A stretch of DNA of 64,000 nucleotides from Clostridia bacterium (lineage in GTDB: Bacteria > Bacillota_A > Clostridia > Oscillospirales > CAG-272), in assembly GCA_017501345.1 (NCBI GenBank), contig JAFVXC010000027.1, forward strand, positions 1 through 64,000, given 5' to 3'. How positions within the stretch are numbered: the stretch's first letter is position 1; every line of letters begins with the position of its first letter. Shown here piece by piece: positions 32,260 through 41,955 of the stretch. Under the pieces are notes generated by a model. It was not told the origin of the DNA. It worked only from the letters and a program-made list of their open reading frames with translations, and made no database searches. A program made the position numbers and the translations under genes.

Positions 32260-33543
32260 TCAGAGCATTTTGACAGCGCCGCGCGGACGGATGCGGAGAA
32301 CGACACACGCGCCGTCGCCGAACGCAGAATCCATCAGCGTGCGGAAGCCCTCGACGTCCTCCCCGGGAACGTACGCCTGGATCGTACCCGCAAATCCGCC
32401 GCCGTGCACGCGGAACGCCGCCTTTTTGCCCGAGAGATACTGCTCTGCAAGGCAAAGCGCGAGGGAAAGCCCCTGCTCGGATACGTTCTTCGTCGTATAT
32501 ACGTTCTGGAGATAGCAGAAGGAGGATCTGCCCGATGCCTTTACGCCGTCGAAATAACGGTCGAGATCGCCTGCCTTCAGCGCTTCCTTCTGCTCTGCGA
32601 CGCGCTTGTTTTCGCCGAAGAAATGGAGCGCGCGGAGGATCGCACGGTCGCCGCATTCTTTGCGGAGCGCGGAGATCGCCTTGATGACCTCTGCTTCGTC
32701 GCATTCACGGAGGACGGTCTTGCCAAAATGCGACGCGACTGCCTTCATCTCGCGGGGAACTGCCGCATAGTCGTCGGTGAGATCGGCGTGGTTGCCGCCC
32801 GTATTGACGATGCAGAGGCGGTAGCCCGCGGCGGAGAGGTCGAAGTCGACCTGCTCGATCACGGGAGATGCGGTGTCCGAGAAGTCGATCGCGACGATGC
32901 CGCCGACGGCGCAGGCGACCTGGTCCATCAGACCGCAGGGCTTGCCGAAGAATACGTTTTCGCTGAACTGCGCGAGCTTCGCGATCTCTACGTTTGAGAC
33001 CTTGCCGCCGTTATAGAGATGGTTCAGGATGTTGCCGATCATATCCTCGAACGCCGCAGAGGAGGAGAGCCCCGAGCCCTTCAGGACGTTCGACGTGGTG
33101 TATGCGTCGAAGCCGCCGACCGCATATCCCTTACGGCGGAAGCCCTCTGCCATACCTGCGATGAGGGATGCGGAGGAGCCGAAGCGGGACTCGTCGGGAG
33201 ACGTCCATTCCTTGATATCGACGGTGTCCTCGGGGAAGCCCTCGGATTTTAAGCGGATGACCGAATCGTCACGCGGGGAGACTGCCGCGATGACGTCGAG
33301 GTCGATCGACGCTGCGATGACGCAGCCGTGGTTATGGTCGGTGTGGTTGCCCGAAAGCTCGCTTCTGCCCGACACCGAGTAGAGAGTGATCTCTCTGTCG
33401 TCGCCGTAGAGGGCTGCGAATTCACGGACTGTCGTGAGGTAACGGGACTTCTGATATTCGAGTGCCTCTTTTCCCGAGAGGGAGATGATCGAGTCGTTTA
33501 TAGCGCCGTTTTCGATGGCGCAGATCAGCTGCTTTGCGTTCAT
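32260..33543 (-). CDS. galK: Galactokinase-like GHMP kinase
   Basis: 427 residues. The galactokinase signature is present as GRSELSGNHTDHNHG (about 45-60), GHMP motif 2 as LKGSGLSSSAAFE (about 130-142), and motif 3 as RVHGGGFAGTIQAY near the C-terminus. It phosphorylates galactose or a related sugar at C1 for the Leloir pathway. In the signature, EN.I is replaced by SELSG, so the exact sugar specificity is uncertain. No galT or galE is nearby. Start ATG follows AAAGGAGC. Confidence 0.88.
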   Translation of the reverse strand: MNAKQLICAIENGAINDSIISLSGKEALEYQKSRYLTTVREFAALYGDDREITLYSVSGRSELSGNHTDHNHGCVIAASIDLDVIAAVSPRDDSVIRLKSEGFPEDTVDIKEWTSPDESRFGSSASLIAGMAEGFRRKGYAVGGFDAYTTSNVLKGSGLSSSAAFEDMIGNILNHLYNGGKVSNVEIAKLAQFSENVFFGKPCGLMDQVACAVGGIVAIDFSDTASPVIEQVDFDLSAAGYRLCIVNTGGNHADLTDDYAAVPREMKAVASHFGKTVLRECDEAEVIKAISALRKECGDRAILRALHFFGENKRVAEQKEALKAGDLDRYFDGVKASGRSSFCYLQNVYTTKNVSEQGLSLALCLAEQYLSGKKAAFRVHGGGFAGTIQAYVPGEDVEGFRTLMDSAFGDGACVVLRIRPRGAVKML

Positions 33544-33732
33544 ATGGATAGCTCCTTTACTTTGCGGATTTCTTTTTCTGTGTAAAGACGGGTGGTCTTT
33601 GGTCATAATAGGATTATTATAGCATAAAAGCCTGCGGATGTCAAGGCGAAGAGCGGTCCTATAATCATTCCGACCGTTATCCTCTCAAATTGTGCGAAAT
33701 TTGTAAAAAGAAGTTAAAATTTCGGCGGATGC

Positions 33733-33761
33733 TTGACAGGACTTTTCGCGCGTGATATAAT
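33733..33761 (+). promoter_or_regulatory. Promoter of the 33796-mutY unit
   Basis: TTGACA (33733-33738) and TATAAT (33756-33761), 17-bp spacer, 35 bp before the first gene. Confidence 0.9.
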
Positions 33762-33795
33762 TTTTAATGTATAGATATGGATTCGGGAGGAAATT

Positions 33796-34140
33796 ATGGC
33801 AAAGAAGGAACCGAGGATCGAGCGGATCGAGTACAGCGCCGATCGCAGAACCGCACAGAGGCTCAGGAATCTTTTTATGAAGATCCTGTCAAAGGATAAG
33901 AAATCGGACGGCATCAGTCTTTCCTACACCTATAAGCCCTTCCGAAAGCGTGCGGACTTTACGATCAGTGGGAACGAAAAAACCGTTCTGAAATGTATCA
34001 AGGCGCTCGGAAAATTTGCCTTGAAGCAGGAAAAGACGGAGGCGAAGCGCGAGCGAGACGGTATGAAGGCGACTCCGATCGCGAAGGGCAGCTACTATAC
34101 GATGAGGTCTGCGAAGGAACGCAGAAAAGGAAGCGTATGA
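33796..34140 (+). CDS. Small basic protein of unknown function
   Basis: 114 residues, strongly basic at both ends, no membrane segment. RDAD-like Cys-free sequence with one Cys only (LKCIKALGKF). No domain is recognised; the charge suggests nucleic acid binding, an inference. It has its own promoter and GGGAGGAAAT site, and its stop overlaps the mutY start (ATGA), so the two are translationally coupled. Confidence 0.75.
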   Translation: MAKKEPRIERIEYSADRRTAQRLRNLFMKILSKDKKSDGISLSYTYKPFRKRADFTISGNEKTVLKCIKALGKFALKQEKTEAKRERDGMKATPIAKGSYYTMRSAKERRKGSV

Positions 34141-35210
34141 CGGCGGACGAATTCAGCGGGCGACTGCTTCTCTGGTACCGCGAAAACAAGCGCGATCTGC
34201 CGTGGCGGAGTGAGGTAACGCCGTACCGCACGTGGATCTCGGAGATCATGCTCCAGCAGACCCGTGTGGAGGCCGTGAAGGGTTATTTCCATCGTTTCAC
34301 CGAGGAGCTTCCGACGGTATACGAGCTTGCCGCCGTGCCCGACGAGGTGCTGATGAAGCTTTGGCAGGGGCTCGGATATTACAGCCGCGCGAGAAATCTG
34401 AAGAAGGCGGCGCAGATCGTCGTCTCGCAGTACGGAGGACAGCTTCCCGAGGACGCGGATGCGCTCCGCGCGCTCCCCGGGATCGGAAGCTACACCGCGG
34501 GGGCGATCGCATCGATCGCATTCGGCAGGCGTGCGCCTGCCGTAGACGGCAACGTCTTACGCGTGTATGCACGCGTATTCGGCGACAGTCGTGACGTTGC
34601 CGACCCCGCGACGAAGCGGGCGTATGAAAGCGCGGTGCTGTCTCTTATGCCCGAGGAGAGCGGTGGCGGAGATACGGAGAACGCCTGCGGTGACTTCACG
34701 CAGGGCTTTATTGAGCTGGGTGCGACGGTATGCCTCCCGAACGGTACGCCGCTTTGCGAGCACTGTCCCTTCGGGGACGTCTGCGTTGCGCGGCGGGAGG
34801 GACGGGAAAATGAGCTTCCCGTACGCACGAAAAAGGCGGCGCGAAGGGTCGAGGAGCGCACTGTGCTTCTCCTGACGGACGGAGCGCGTTACGCGCTCGT
34901 GCGCCGTCCCGATACGGGGCTTCTCGCGTCGCTTTACGAATTTATAAACATCGACCGACCGCTTACCGAGGACGGTGTACGCGCGTGGCTCGCGGAGCGC
35001 GGGCTTTCGGCTCGGACGGTCAGACGGATCGGCTGCGCGAAGCATATTTTTACGCACATTGAATGGCATATGACGGGGTATCTCGTAATGCTTGGGGACG
35101 GTGCTCCCGCCGTCGAGGCGGTCTTTGCGACACCCGACGAGATCAGGGAGGAATACGCCGTGCCGTCGGCATTCCGCTATTTTCTCGAATTTATCGCGGA
35201 GCACACGTGA
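34137..35210 (+). CDS. mutY: A/G-specific adenine DNA glycosylase MutY
   Basis: 357 residues. Removes adenine mispaired with 8-oxoguanine. Visible: SEIMLQQTRVEAV with the catalytic Glu, helix-hairpin-helix LPGIGSYTAGAI and the catalytic Asp in APAVDGNVLRV, and the [4Fe-4S] ligands CLPNGTPLCEHCPFGDVC (spacing 7-2-5). The C-terminal NUDIX-like domain (about 225-357) recognises the oxidised base. The start at 34137 overlaps the upstream stop and gives the standard N-terminus (LLLWYRENKRDLPWR). Confidence 0.96.
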   Translation: MTADEFSGRLLLWYRENKRDLPWRSEVTPYRTWISEIMLQQTRVEAVKGYFHRFTEELPTVYELAAVPDEVLMKLWQGLGYYSRARNLKKAAQIVVSQYGGQLPEDADALRALPGIGSYTAGAIASIAFGRRAPAVDGNVLRVYARVFGDSRDVADPATKRAYESAVLSLMPEESGGGDTENACGDFTQGFIELGATVCLPNGTPLCEHCPFGDVCVARREGRENELPVRTKKAARRVEERTVLLLTDGARYALVRRPDTGLLASLYEFINIDRPLTEDGVRAWLAERGLSARTVRRIGCAKHIFTHIEWHMTGYLVMLGDGAPAVEAVFATPDEIREEYAVPSAFRYFLEFIAEHT

Positions 35211-35225
35211 ACCGTAAATAACTGT

Positions 35226-35240
35226 GCCGCGTCGGGCGGC
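35226..35240 (+). promoter_or_regulatory. Leader hairpin directly before the 35256 ribosome-binding site
   Basis: GCCGC-GTCGG-GCGGC stem followed by AGAACGGAG. It resembles the leader at 22562-22577 in stem and in the AACGGAG that follows. Confidence 0.4.
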
Positions 35241-35255
35241 AGAACGGAGACTCTT

Positions 35256-35795
35256 ATGTACGAATACAAGGCAAGGAGAGGAAACAAGAGAGCGGCGATG
35301 ATAACGCTTTTGTCGTCGGGTATCGCGGCAATCTGTCTCCTTTGCGGCACGCTTTTTGGATCTCTGCGGGGGATCGCAGAGATCATCGGCTTGTTTATGG
35401 TCGCCTTTGCGATCCTGATCGCGAGCCGTTATCTTCTGAAGGACTACGTATACCGACTCGAAATGACCGAGGAGGGAAGAGTGGATCTCACCGTCACCGA
35501 GCTTCAGGGCAGGCGAAGGATCACGGTCTGCCGCATCGGGCTTGATGAGATCGGGGAGATCTTTGTTGAAACGCCAGAGACTCGCAAGGAGACACGGGAG
35601 CGGATGAAGGAGATGAAGCGGTACGATTACTGTGTCGATCTTTCTCCGACGCGCTCGCTCTATCTCATCTTTTCTGATGGGGACCGTACGGTCTCCGTGC
35701 GGATCGTACCCGATGAGCGGATGGAGAAGCTGCTTACCGATCACTTGGCGCAGAGAGAGTGTGTGTGTGAAGGGCGACGCAGACGCGAAGCCTGA
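35256..35795 (+). CDS. Two-helix membrane protein, unknown
   Basis: 179 residues. Two hydrophobic helices (about 14-33 and 39-59) are followed by a soluble domain (about 65-165) that may be a PH- or YcxB-like beta domain, with C-terminal charged end. The helices-then-beta-domain layout is common in Clostridia proteins of unknown role. It lies 45 bp after mutY and 50 bp before cardiolipin synthase. Confidence 0.75.
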   Translation: MYEYKARRGNKRAAMITLLSSGIAAICLLCGTLFGSLRGIAEIIGLFMVAFAILIASRYLLKDYVYRLEMTEEGRVDLTVTELQGRRRITVCRIGLDEIGEIFVETPETRKETRERMKEMKRYDYCVDLSPTRSLYLIFSDGDRTVSVRIVPDERMEKLLTDHLAQRECVCEGRRRREA

Positions 35796-35845
35796 GTAAT
35801 GCGGAACGCAAAACCGTTTTATGACTTTTATAAGGGGGGAGTACA

Positions 35846-37459
35846 GTGAAGGCATCGAACCGAGAGCCTGGTCTGAACTATGATCGCGGTCACCGTGTGA
35901 CGGGTCGATACCATATGTATAAGGGTGACGTGTACACGGCGTTCCTACGTGGATCGCTTGTGATCGTCGGTATCATTCTGCAGTTTTTCGTTATGCTGCT
36001 CCTGTCCCTTCTGATGATGCGGTATTCGGTCCTCCTCTACCTGCTGATCGAGCTTGTTGCGGTGATCTTTGCGGTATATATCATTTATACGGGAGAGTCC
36101 TATCGGCATTTCTGGCTCGTCATCATTCTGATGCTTCCCGTGGTCGGAATGTTTATGTATATGATGTGGGGAAGTCGCGTCGTCAATGCACGGTCAAGGA
36201 GACAGCTCTGCTCGTGTATTGAGGAGGCGAAGGGGGAGCTTCCGCGCGATAACGCGCTCTTGTCATCCCCCGAAATGGAGAAAAACGGTCAAAGGGCGTG
36301 TGCGCGCTATCTGTCGCTTGAGGGGCTTCCCGTTTACGGAGGCACCAACGTGCGCTACTATCCGCTTGGAGACGATATGCGCGCCGATTTCCTTGCGGAT
36401 CTCAGGGGGGCAAGGGAGCGGATCTGGATGGAGTTCTTCATCGTGCTCGGCGGAGAGGTCTACGACGAGGTTGAGGCGATCCTCGCAGAGAAGGTAAAGG
36501 AGGGGGTTGACGTCCGACTTCTCATCGACGACGTCGGAAGCATTCGCCTGATCAACCGCGCCTTCAAGAAGCGCTTGAAGCGGCTCGGGATCTCTCTCGG
36601 TATCTTTGCACCGATCCACAAGGACATTACGAAGCTTTCCCTGAATTACAGAAACCATCAGAAGATCGTCGTGATCGACAAAAACATCGGGTATACGGGC
36701 GGCATCAACCTTTCGGATGAATACTTTAACATTTACCCAAAGTACGGGCATTGGAAGGACACCGCCGTACGGCTTGAGGGCGAGGGGACGGCAAGCCTTG
36801 CCGCAATGTTTATGGGAATGTGGAATTATACGATGGGGAAAAATCGGGACGCAAGGATCCCTGCGGAGGAGATCGGTCCTCCCGTGGGTGTCGCGGCAGA
36901 TCCCGACGCCTCGCTCGTCCAGCCCTTTTACACAGGACTGCTCAAGGTGCGCTATAACAACGCCGATATGATCTATCAAGCCCTGATGCGGCACGCAAAG
37001 GAATACCTCTGGATCACGACGCCCTATCTTGTGCTCGACCGTGTGACGACCGATACGCTCATCCGTGCGGCAAGAAGCGGCATCGACGTCAGGATCTACA
37101 CCCCCCGTCACTACGACAAGTGGTACGTTTACCGTGTGACCGAGTCGAATTACGGAAGGCTCCTCCGCGAGGGGATCCGCATTTTTGAGTACGTTCCCGG
37201 GTTCATCCACGCGAAGAATCTGATCGTTGACGGTGAGTGTGCGGTCTGCGGCTCGATCAATCTCGATTACAGAAGCCTGTACTTCCACTACGAGTGCGGT
37301 GCGGTCTTTTACGGCGGGAAGACCGTCGAGGAGATCCGCGCGGACTTTCTGGCGACCGAAAAGCTCTGCGAGGAGATCGTTCTCGATAAGTGGAAAAGGC
37401 GGAAGCCGGGAAATAAACTCGCTTCCCGCATTCTGCGCTTCTTCTCGCCACTCTTCTGA
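35846..37459 (+). CDS. cls: Cardiolipin synthase (phospholipase D family)
   Basis: 537 residues. Two N-terminal helices (about 31-80) anchor it in the membrane. Two HKD motifs follow: HQKIVVID-x-IGYTGG (about 271-284) and HAKNLIVD with GSINLDYRS (about 455-475), which together form the active site that joins two phosphatidylglycerols. GTG start after AAGGGGGGA. The C-terminus is basic. Located at the end of the 33.8-37.5 kb plus-strand run. Confidence 0.94.
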   Translation: MKASNREPGLNYDRGHRVTGRYHMYKGDVYTAFLRGSLVIVGIILQFFVMLLLSLLMMRYSVLLYLLIELVAVIFAVYIIYTGESYRHFWLVIILMLPVVGMFMYMMWGSRVVNARSRRQLCSCIEEAKGELPRDNALLSSPEMEKNGQRACARYLSLEGLPVYGGTNVRYYPLGDDMRADFLADLRGARERIWMEFFIVLGGEVYDEVEAILAEKVKEGVDVRLLIDDVGSIRLINRAFKKRLKRLGISLGIFAPIHKDITKLSLNYRNHQKIVVIDKNIGYTGGINLSDEYFNIYPKYGHWKDTAVRLEGEGTASLAAMFMGMWNYTMGKNRDARIPAEEIGPPVGVAADPDASLVQPFYTGLLKVRYNNADMIYQALMRHAKEYLWITTPYLVLDRVTTDTLIRAARSGIDVRIYTPRHYDKWYVYRVTESNYGRLLREGIRIFEYVPGFIHAKNLIVDGECAVCGSINLDYRSLYFHYECGAVFYGGKTVEEIRADFLATEKLCEEIVLDKWKRRKPGNKLASRILRFFSPLF

Positions 37460-37508
37460 CGGACGCAAAAAAAGGCTTGTTCGTTTACGGTTTTGTCATA
37501 ATTATTTA

Positions 37509-37537
37509 TTGTTCGGTTGATAAAACGCTGATATAAT
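37509..37537 (+). promoter_or_regulatory. Promoter of the 37607 gene
   Basis: TTGTTC (37509-37514) and TATAAT (37532-37537), 17-bp spacer. Confidence 0.6.
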
Positions 37538-37606
37538 CTTGAGGTTAACAGCGGTGCACCGGCAAAGCTATGCACGATATCCTATTATAAGGACACGGTT
37601 GAAGTT

Positions 37607-38062
37607 ATGAAACGCTTTTTTATGAAGATCAGAAATGCATTCGCGCGGTTTATGTACGGGCGAAACGGAAACGATAAGCTCTGCTTTCTTCTTCTGTGGA
37701 TCTACCTCGTGCTTTGGGTCGCCTCGATGGTCCTGACAGCGCTCGATCTTGCAGTCGCTTATCTCGTCGTTTGGGGACTTCAGTTCCTCGTGCTTTTTTA
37801 TTGGTTCTTCCGTTTTTTCTCGAAAAACGTCGTGAAGCGGCGGCGGGAGTGTGATCGCTTCTTCGGATTTTTCCGTAACAGGCATAACCGCTTGAGAGAT
37901 CGGAAAACGCACGTATACAAAAAATGTCCGCATTGCCGCGCGATGCTCCGCCTTCCGAAAAGGAAGGGGAAGCACACGGTCTGCTGTCCCGCCTGCCGTG
38001 AGAGATTTGCGGTGCGGATCAGACGAAACGGGAAGGACGCTCCGCGCACGAATACGCGGTGA
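37607..38062 (+). CDS. Membrane protein with C-terminal zinc ribbon
   Basis: 151 residues: helices at about 25-47 and 52-72, a basic segment, then a zinc ribbon with CPHC (about 107-110) and CCPAC (about 125-129). The ribbon resembles those of MJ0042/zf-ribbon proteins but no function is known. It lies 58 bp upstream of the large ABC fusion and could be in the same transcript. Confidence 0.8.
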   Translation: MKRFFMKIRNAFARFMYGRNGNDKLCFLLLWIYLVLWVASMVLTALDLAVAYLVVWGLQFLVLFYWFFRFFSKNVVKRRRECDRFFGFFRNRHNRLRDRKTHVYKKCPHCRAMLRLPKRKGKHTVCCPACRERFAVRIRRNGKDAPRTNTR

Positions 38063-38120
38063 GCGCATCTCCCGAAAATAAGCCCCGAAACTATATTTTT
38101 GCATATAAAAGGATAAACCG

Positions 38121-41100
38121 ATGCTCACACTCAAAAACATTACCAAAAACTACGTGATCGGAGACGGTAGCGTTACGCCTGCCCTCTGTGACGTCAGCAT
38201 CCGCTTTCGAAGGAGCGAATTCGTTTCGATCCTCGGCCCGTCGGGCTGCGGCAAGACCACGCTTCTGAATATTGTCGGCGGTCTTGACCAGTACACGTCG
38301 GGTGACCTCGTCATCAACGGTCGTTCGACGAAGCAGTATAAGGATGCGGACTGGGATGCATACCGCAATCACTCGATCGGATTCGTATTTCAGAGCTATA
38401 ATCTGATCCCGCATCAGACCGTTCTCGCGAACGTTGAGCTTGCGCTTACGCTTTCGGGTGTATCGAAGACCGAGCGTCGGGCGCGTGCGATCGAGGCGCT
38501 TGAGAAGGTTGGGCTTGGGGATCAGGTGAAGAAGAAGCCGAATCAGATGTCGGGCGGTCAGATGCAGAGAGTTGCGATCGCACGTGCGCTCGTGAACGAT
38601 CCCGATATCCTGCTTGCCGACGAGCCGACGGGTGCACTCGATACCGCGACGAGCGTTCAGATCATGGAGATCCTGAAGGAGATCGCGAAGGATAAGCTGA
38701 TCATTATGGTCACCCACAACCCCGAGCTTGCAGAGCAGTATTCTACGCGTATCATCAAGCTGAAGGACGGCGTTGTGACCGACGACTCGAACCCCTACGA
38801 GGGAGAGGAGGCTACGCCTGCCGCCGCAGTCACTGAGGAGGCGAGCGAAAAAAAGGCAGCTCCCGAGCCCGCAAAGAAGAAGGGAAAGAAGAAAAAGACC
38901 TCGATGTCCTTCCTGACAGCGCTTTCACTGTCGCTGAACAATCTGATGACGAAGAAGGCGAGAACCTTCCTCACGTCCTTCGCGGGAAGCATCGGTATCA
39001 TCGGCATCGCGCTGATCCTTTCTCTGTCAAACGGCATTCAGCTGTATATCAACCAGGTGCAGGAGGATACGCTGTCGACCTATCCGCTCACGATCGAGTC
39101 GGAGGCGCAGGACTACTCGGCGCTTCTGTCTGCGATGGTGACCGTTTCGGAAAATGCGAACCGCGAGGTCGAGGAGGGGACGATCTACGTCGACGATTCG
39201 ATGGGCAGTATGCTGTCTGCGATGAGCTCGACGGTGTCGAACGACCTCGAGAAATTCTACGCACACCTTGAAGCGAACCGCGGCTCGCTTGACAAATATC
39301 TCCTTGATATCAAGTACACCTACAACTTCGATATGCAGATCTACTCGGAGGACGGCAAGACGCGGATCAATCCGACCACGATCTTCGATCACCTCGGTGA
39401 CGAATTCGCGGGCCTCTCGACGATGCTCGAGACCTCGGGTATGATGTCGCAGTTCAACGTCTTCTCCGAAATGATCGACAACAGAGAGCTGCTCGAGTCG
39501 CAGTACGAAAAGGTCGACGGTGAATGGGCGGAGGATTACAACGAGGTTATGCTCGTTCTGAATGAGAACAACTCGCTGACCAATATGGTGCTCTATATCC
39601 TCGGCATTGAGGATCAGAGCGAGGCGGCGGAGGTGATGAAGGAGCTGATGGAGAACGGGGAATACACCGTTTCCGACAGAACCTTCACCTACGACGACTT
39701 CATCGGAATGAGCTTCTATATCGTGCCCGGAAGTGCGTTTTATGAGGAGACCGAAAACACCTTTACGGTTGACGGCAAGACCTATTCGATCTATTCCGAC
39801 GTTCGCGAGAGCGATGACTACGACCAGGAGACCTTCGCACAGGAGAACGGCGTGAAGGTCACGATCAGCGGTATCCTCCGTCCCGCGGAGGGTGCGGTCG
39901 CAAGCTCGATCAGCGGTGCGGTCGCGTACAACAGCTCGCTCACCGATTATATCATTGATCTCGTGAATGCGAGCGAGGTCGCGAAGGCACAGAAGGCGCT
40001 CCCGACGCACGATCTCTTCACCGGACTTGAATTTGACAACGGTCAGTACGACGATCTCACCGATGCAGAGATGGCGGCGGCATTCGACGCCTATGTAAAG
40101 AGCGGAGCCGAGGGGATCGAGAACGCCAAGATCGAAATGATCCTTGATCTTATGTCGAACCTCACCGAGGAGGAGGAGGCTGCATTCGTTACGGAGAAGG
40201 TCGCGGGTATGACGGCGGATCAGAAGACGCTGTATCTCGTGCAGAGCTTTGATAAGCTTTACGAGGCGAATCCCGCGCACTATCAGGAGCTTACCCTGCA
40301 TTTGATGAAGGTGATGCTCGGCGATCAGTACGCCGCGATGGGTCCGATGCTTGAGGGTATGTCACCCGAGGAATTCAAGGCGCAGATCGATCAGATGGGC
40401 GGCTCGACGGGCGGTGGCGCACCGTCGGGCGGAGCAACGATGACACCCGACCAGCAGCTCGCTGTGATGCAGGCGGCGTTTGCGACGGTCGAGGCAGAGA
40501 AGATCAACGAATACGTTGCGGAGGTCTATCTCGTTGAGGTGCGCGATGGACTTGCGGAGAGCTTACGCAAGGAATACACCGACGAGGAGCTGATCGCGCT
40601 CTTTGACGGGCGCTACGATGAAATGACCGACGGGGAAAAGGCGGCGCTGTATGCGGATTATATGCCCGCACGCGTTTCAGAAAACAGCTACGAGGACGTC
40701 ATGTACGCGCTCGGATGCGTTGCGAAGTCCGTTCCCGCATCGATCAACTTCTACGCGAAGGATTTTGCGTCGAAGGACGAGATCGTCGCGTTCATCGACC
40801 GCTATAACGAGCTTGCCTCGGAGGACGACGCGATCGTCTACACCGACTATATCGGACTGATGATGTCCTCGATCACGACGATCATCGACGTCATCTCGTA
40901 CGTTCTGATCGCGTTCGTTTCGATCTCGCTCGTCGTTTCGTCGATTATGATCGGTATCATCACTTATATCTCGGTGCTTGAACGGACGAAGGAGATCGGT
41001 ATTCTCCGTGCGATCGGTGCATCGAAGCGCAATATCTCGAGCGTATTCAACGCAGAGACTCTGATCATCGGCTTTGCATCGGGTGCGATCGGTATCATTG

Positions 41101-41297
41101 TGACCGTGCTTCTGTGCTTCCCGATCAACTGGATCATCCGTACGCTTTCGGGTATTCCGAGCATCGGTGCACAGCTTCCCATTGTCGGTGCACTCGTGCT
41201 GATCCTGATCAGTATGGGTCTTACCGCAGTCGCTGGCCTGATCCCTTCCCGTATCGCGGCGAAGAAGGATCCCGTCGTGGCGCTGAGAAGTGAATAA
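38121..41297 (+). CDS. Large ABC ATPase-permease fusion (MacB-like)
   Basis: 1058 residues. N-terminal ATPase (about 1-235): Walker A GPSGCGKTT (about 40-48), signature MSGGQMQR (about 143-150), Walker B ILLADEPTGALD. A basic linker (about 240-265) leads to the FtsX-type permease: TM1 at about 285-305, a very large outer domain (about 310-915) and three helices, with the last end RIAAKKDPVVALRSE. The outer domain is some 600 residues, much larger than in MacB, and includes Gly/Ser-rich STGGGAPSGG. Such fusions occur in Clostridia and may export peptides or lipoproteins; substrate unknown. Confidence 0.93.
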   Translation: MLTLKNITKNYVIGDGSVTPALCDVSIRFRRSEFVSILGPSGCGKTTLLNIVGGLDQYTSGDLVINGRSTKQYKDADWDAYRNHSIGFVFQSYNLIPHQTVLANVELALTLSGVSKTERRARAIEALEKVGLGDQVKKKPNQMSGGQMQRVAIARALVNDPDILLADEPTGALDTATSVQIMEILKEIAKDKLIIMVTHNPELAEQYSTRIIKLKDGVVTDDSNPYEGEEATPAAAVTEEASEKKAAPEPAKKKGKKKKTSMSFLTALSLSLNNLMTKKARTFLTSFAGSIGIIGIALILSLSNGIQLYINQVQEDTLSTYPLTIESEAQDYSALLSAMVTVSENANREVEEGTIYVDDSMGSMLSAMSSTVSNDLEKFYAHLEANRGSLDKYLLDIKYTYNFDMQIYSEDGKTRINPTTIFDHLGDEFAGLSTMLETSGMMSQFNVFSEMIDNRELLESQYEKVDGEWAEDYNEVMLVLNENNSLTNMVLYILGIEDQSEAAEVMKELMENGEYTVSDRTFTYDDFIGMSFYIVPGSAFYEETENTFTVDGKTYSIYSDVRESDDYDQETFAQENGVKVTISGILRPAEGAVASSISGAVAYNSSLTDYIIDLVNASEVAKAQKALPTHDLFTGLEFDNGQYDDLTDAEMAAAFDAYVKSGAEGIENAKIEMILDLMSNLTEEEEAAFVTEKVAGMTADQKTLYLVQSFDKLYEANPAHYQELTLHLMKVMLGDQYAAMGPMLEGMSPEEFKAQIDQMGGSTGGGAPSGGATMTPDQQLAVMQAAFATVEAEKINEYVAEVYLVEVRDGLAESLRKEYTDEELIALFDGRYDEMTDGEKAALYADYMPARVSENSYEDVMYALGCVAKSVPASINFYAKDFASKDEIVAFIDRYNELASEDDAIVYTDYIGLMMSSITTIIDVISYVLIAFVSISLVVSSIMIGIITYISVLERTKEIGILRAIGASKRNISSVFNAETLIIGFASGAIGIIVTVLLCFPINWIIRTLSGIPSIGAQLPIVGALVLILISMGLTAVAGLIPSRIAAKKDPVVALRSE

Positions 41298-41312
41298 TAG
41301 AAAAAAACAAGA

Positions 41313-41345
41313 GCCCCGTCTCGCAAAGCGAGACGGGGCAAAATT
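41313..41345 (+). terminator. Bidirectional terminator after the ABC fusion
   Basis: Perfect 12-bp stem GCCCCGTCTCGC / GCGAGACGGGGC, 3-nt loop, A run before and T-containing stretch after; it serves the ABC fusion and the convergent ECF gene. Confidence 0.9.
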
Positions 41346-41364
41346 TTGATTCGGACGCGTACGC

Positions 41365-41955
41365 TTACACGCCGCTGTAACGTTTATTGAGCTTTTCGAT
41401 GAGACGCGACAGCGGAAGAACGAGACATCCGAAGCCGAGGTTCCCGATCGCGTGGAGGACGTCGAAATATAAGCCCGAGGCAATATAAGCGAGGAGCTTA
41501 TCCGGCGCGAAGGAATCGTAGTAGATCGGCACCTGCGTCAATGCAGAGAGGGCGCCGTACGAGAGGCCGTGCAGAGCACATACCGTAGGGTAGAGCACTG
41601 CGAGGACGACGGTCGGGAGTCTACGTGGAATCAGCATCGTGACCGCCCACAGCACCGTCCAGACGTAGAAATGGATCACACACCACGGTGCAAAGCCGTA
41701 AAACACGAACAAGACCGCCGCGTAGAGGTAGATCGGGATCAGCCCCTTAAAGCGGAAAACGACGGCACAGACCATCGTGAACATACCGAGCATATGGATG
41801 TTCGGGAGGGCTTCCATTGCGATCTTGGATGCAAACATCATAGCACCGAGCATCGCGAAAATGCAGATCTCGCGAATGCGCCTCGATAGAATGCGTTTTT
41901 TTTCGTGTGCCGTCAGAGGTGCTTTTTTCTTATCCGATCTTGTAGGTGAGCTCAT
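41365..41955 (-). CDS. ECF transporter S component, probably cobalamin-related
   Basis: 196 residues with a basic N-terminus (about 1-30) and five to six helices. It has the S-component look: AMLGAMMFASKIAMEALPNIHMLGMFTM (family-type first helix and binding loop) and LHGLSYGALSALTQ. It would bind a vitamin and deliver it to a shared EcfAAT module. Its start overlaps the DUF4430 gene by 26 bp, and that gene follows a cobalamin riboswitch, so cobalamin or a precursor is the likely substrate. CbrT-type S components do this in other Firmicutes; assignment here rests on context. Confidence 0.85.
   Translation of the reverse strand: MSSPTRSDKKKAPLTAHEKKRILSRRIREICIFAMLGAMMFASKIAMEALPNIHMLGMFTMVCAVVFRFKGLIPIYLYAAVLFVFYGFAPWCVIHFYVWTVLWAVTMLIPRRLPTVVLAVLYPTVCALHGLSYGALSALTQVPIYYDSFAPDKLLAYIASGLYFDVLHAIGNLGFGCLVLPLSRLIEKLNKRYSGV

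Noticed and set aside
31793..32704. Long minus-strand frame running from the small membrane gene into galactokinase
   Set aside because: Only the last 149 codons look like a protein; the upstream part is an out-of-frame shadow of galK.
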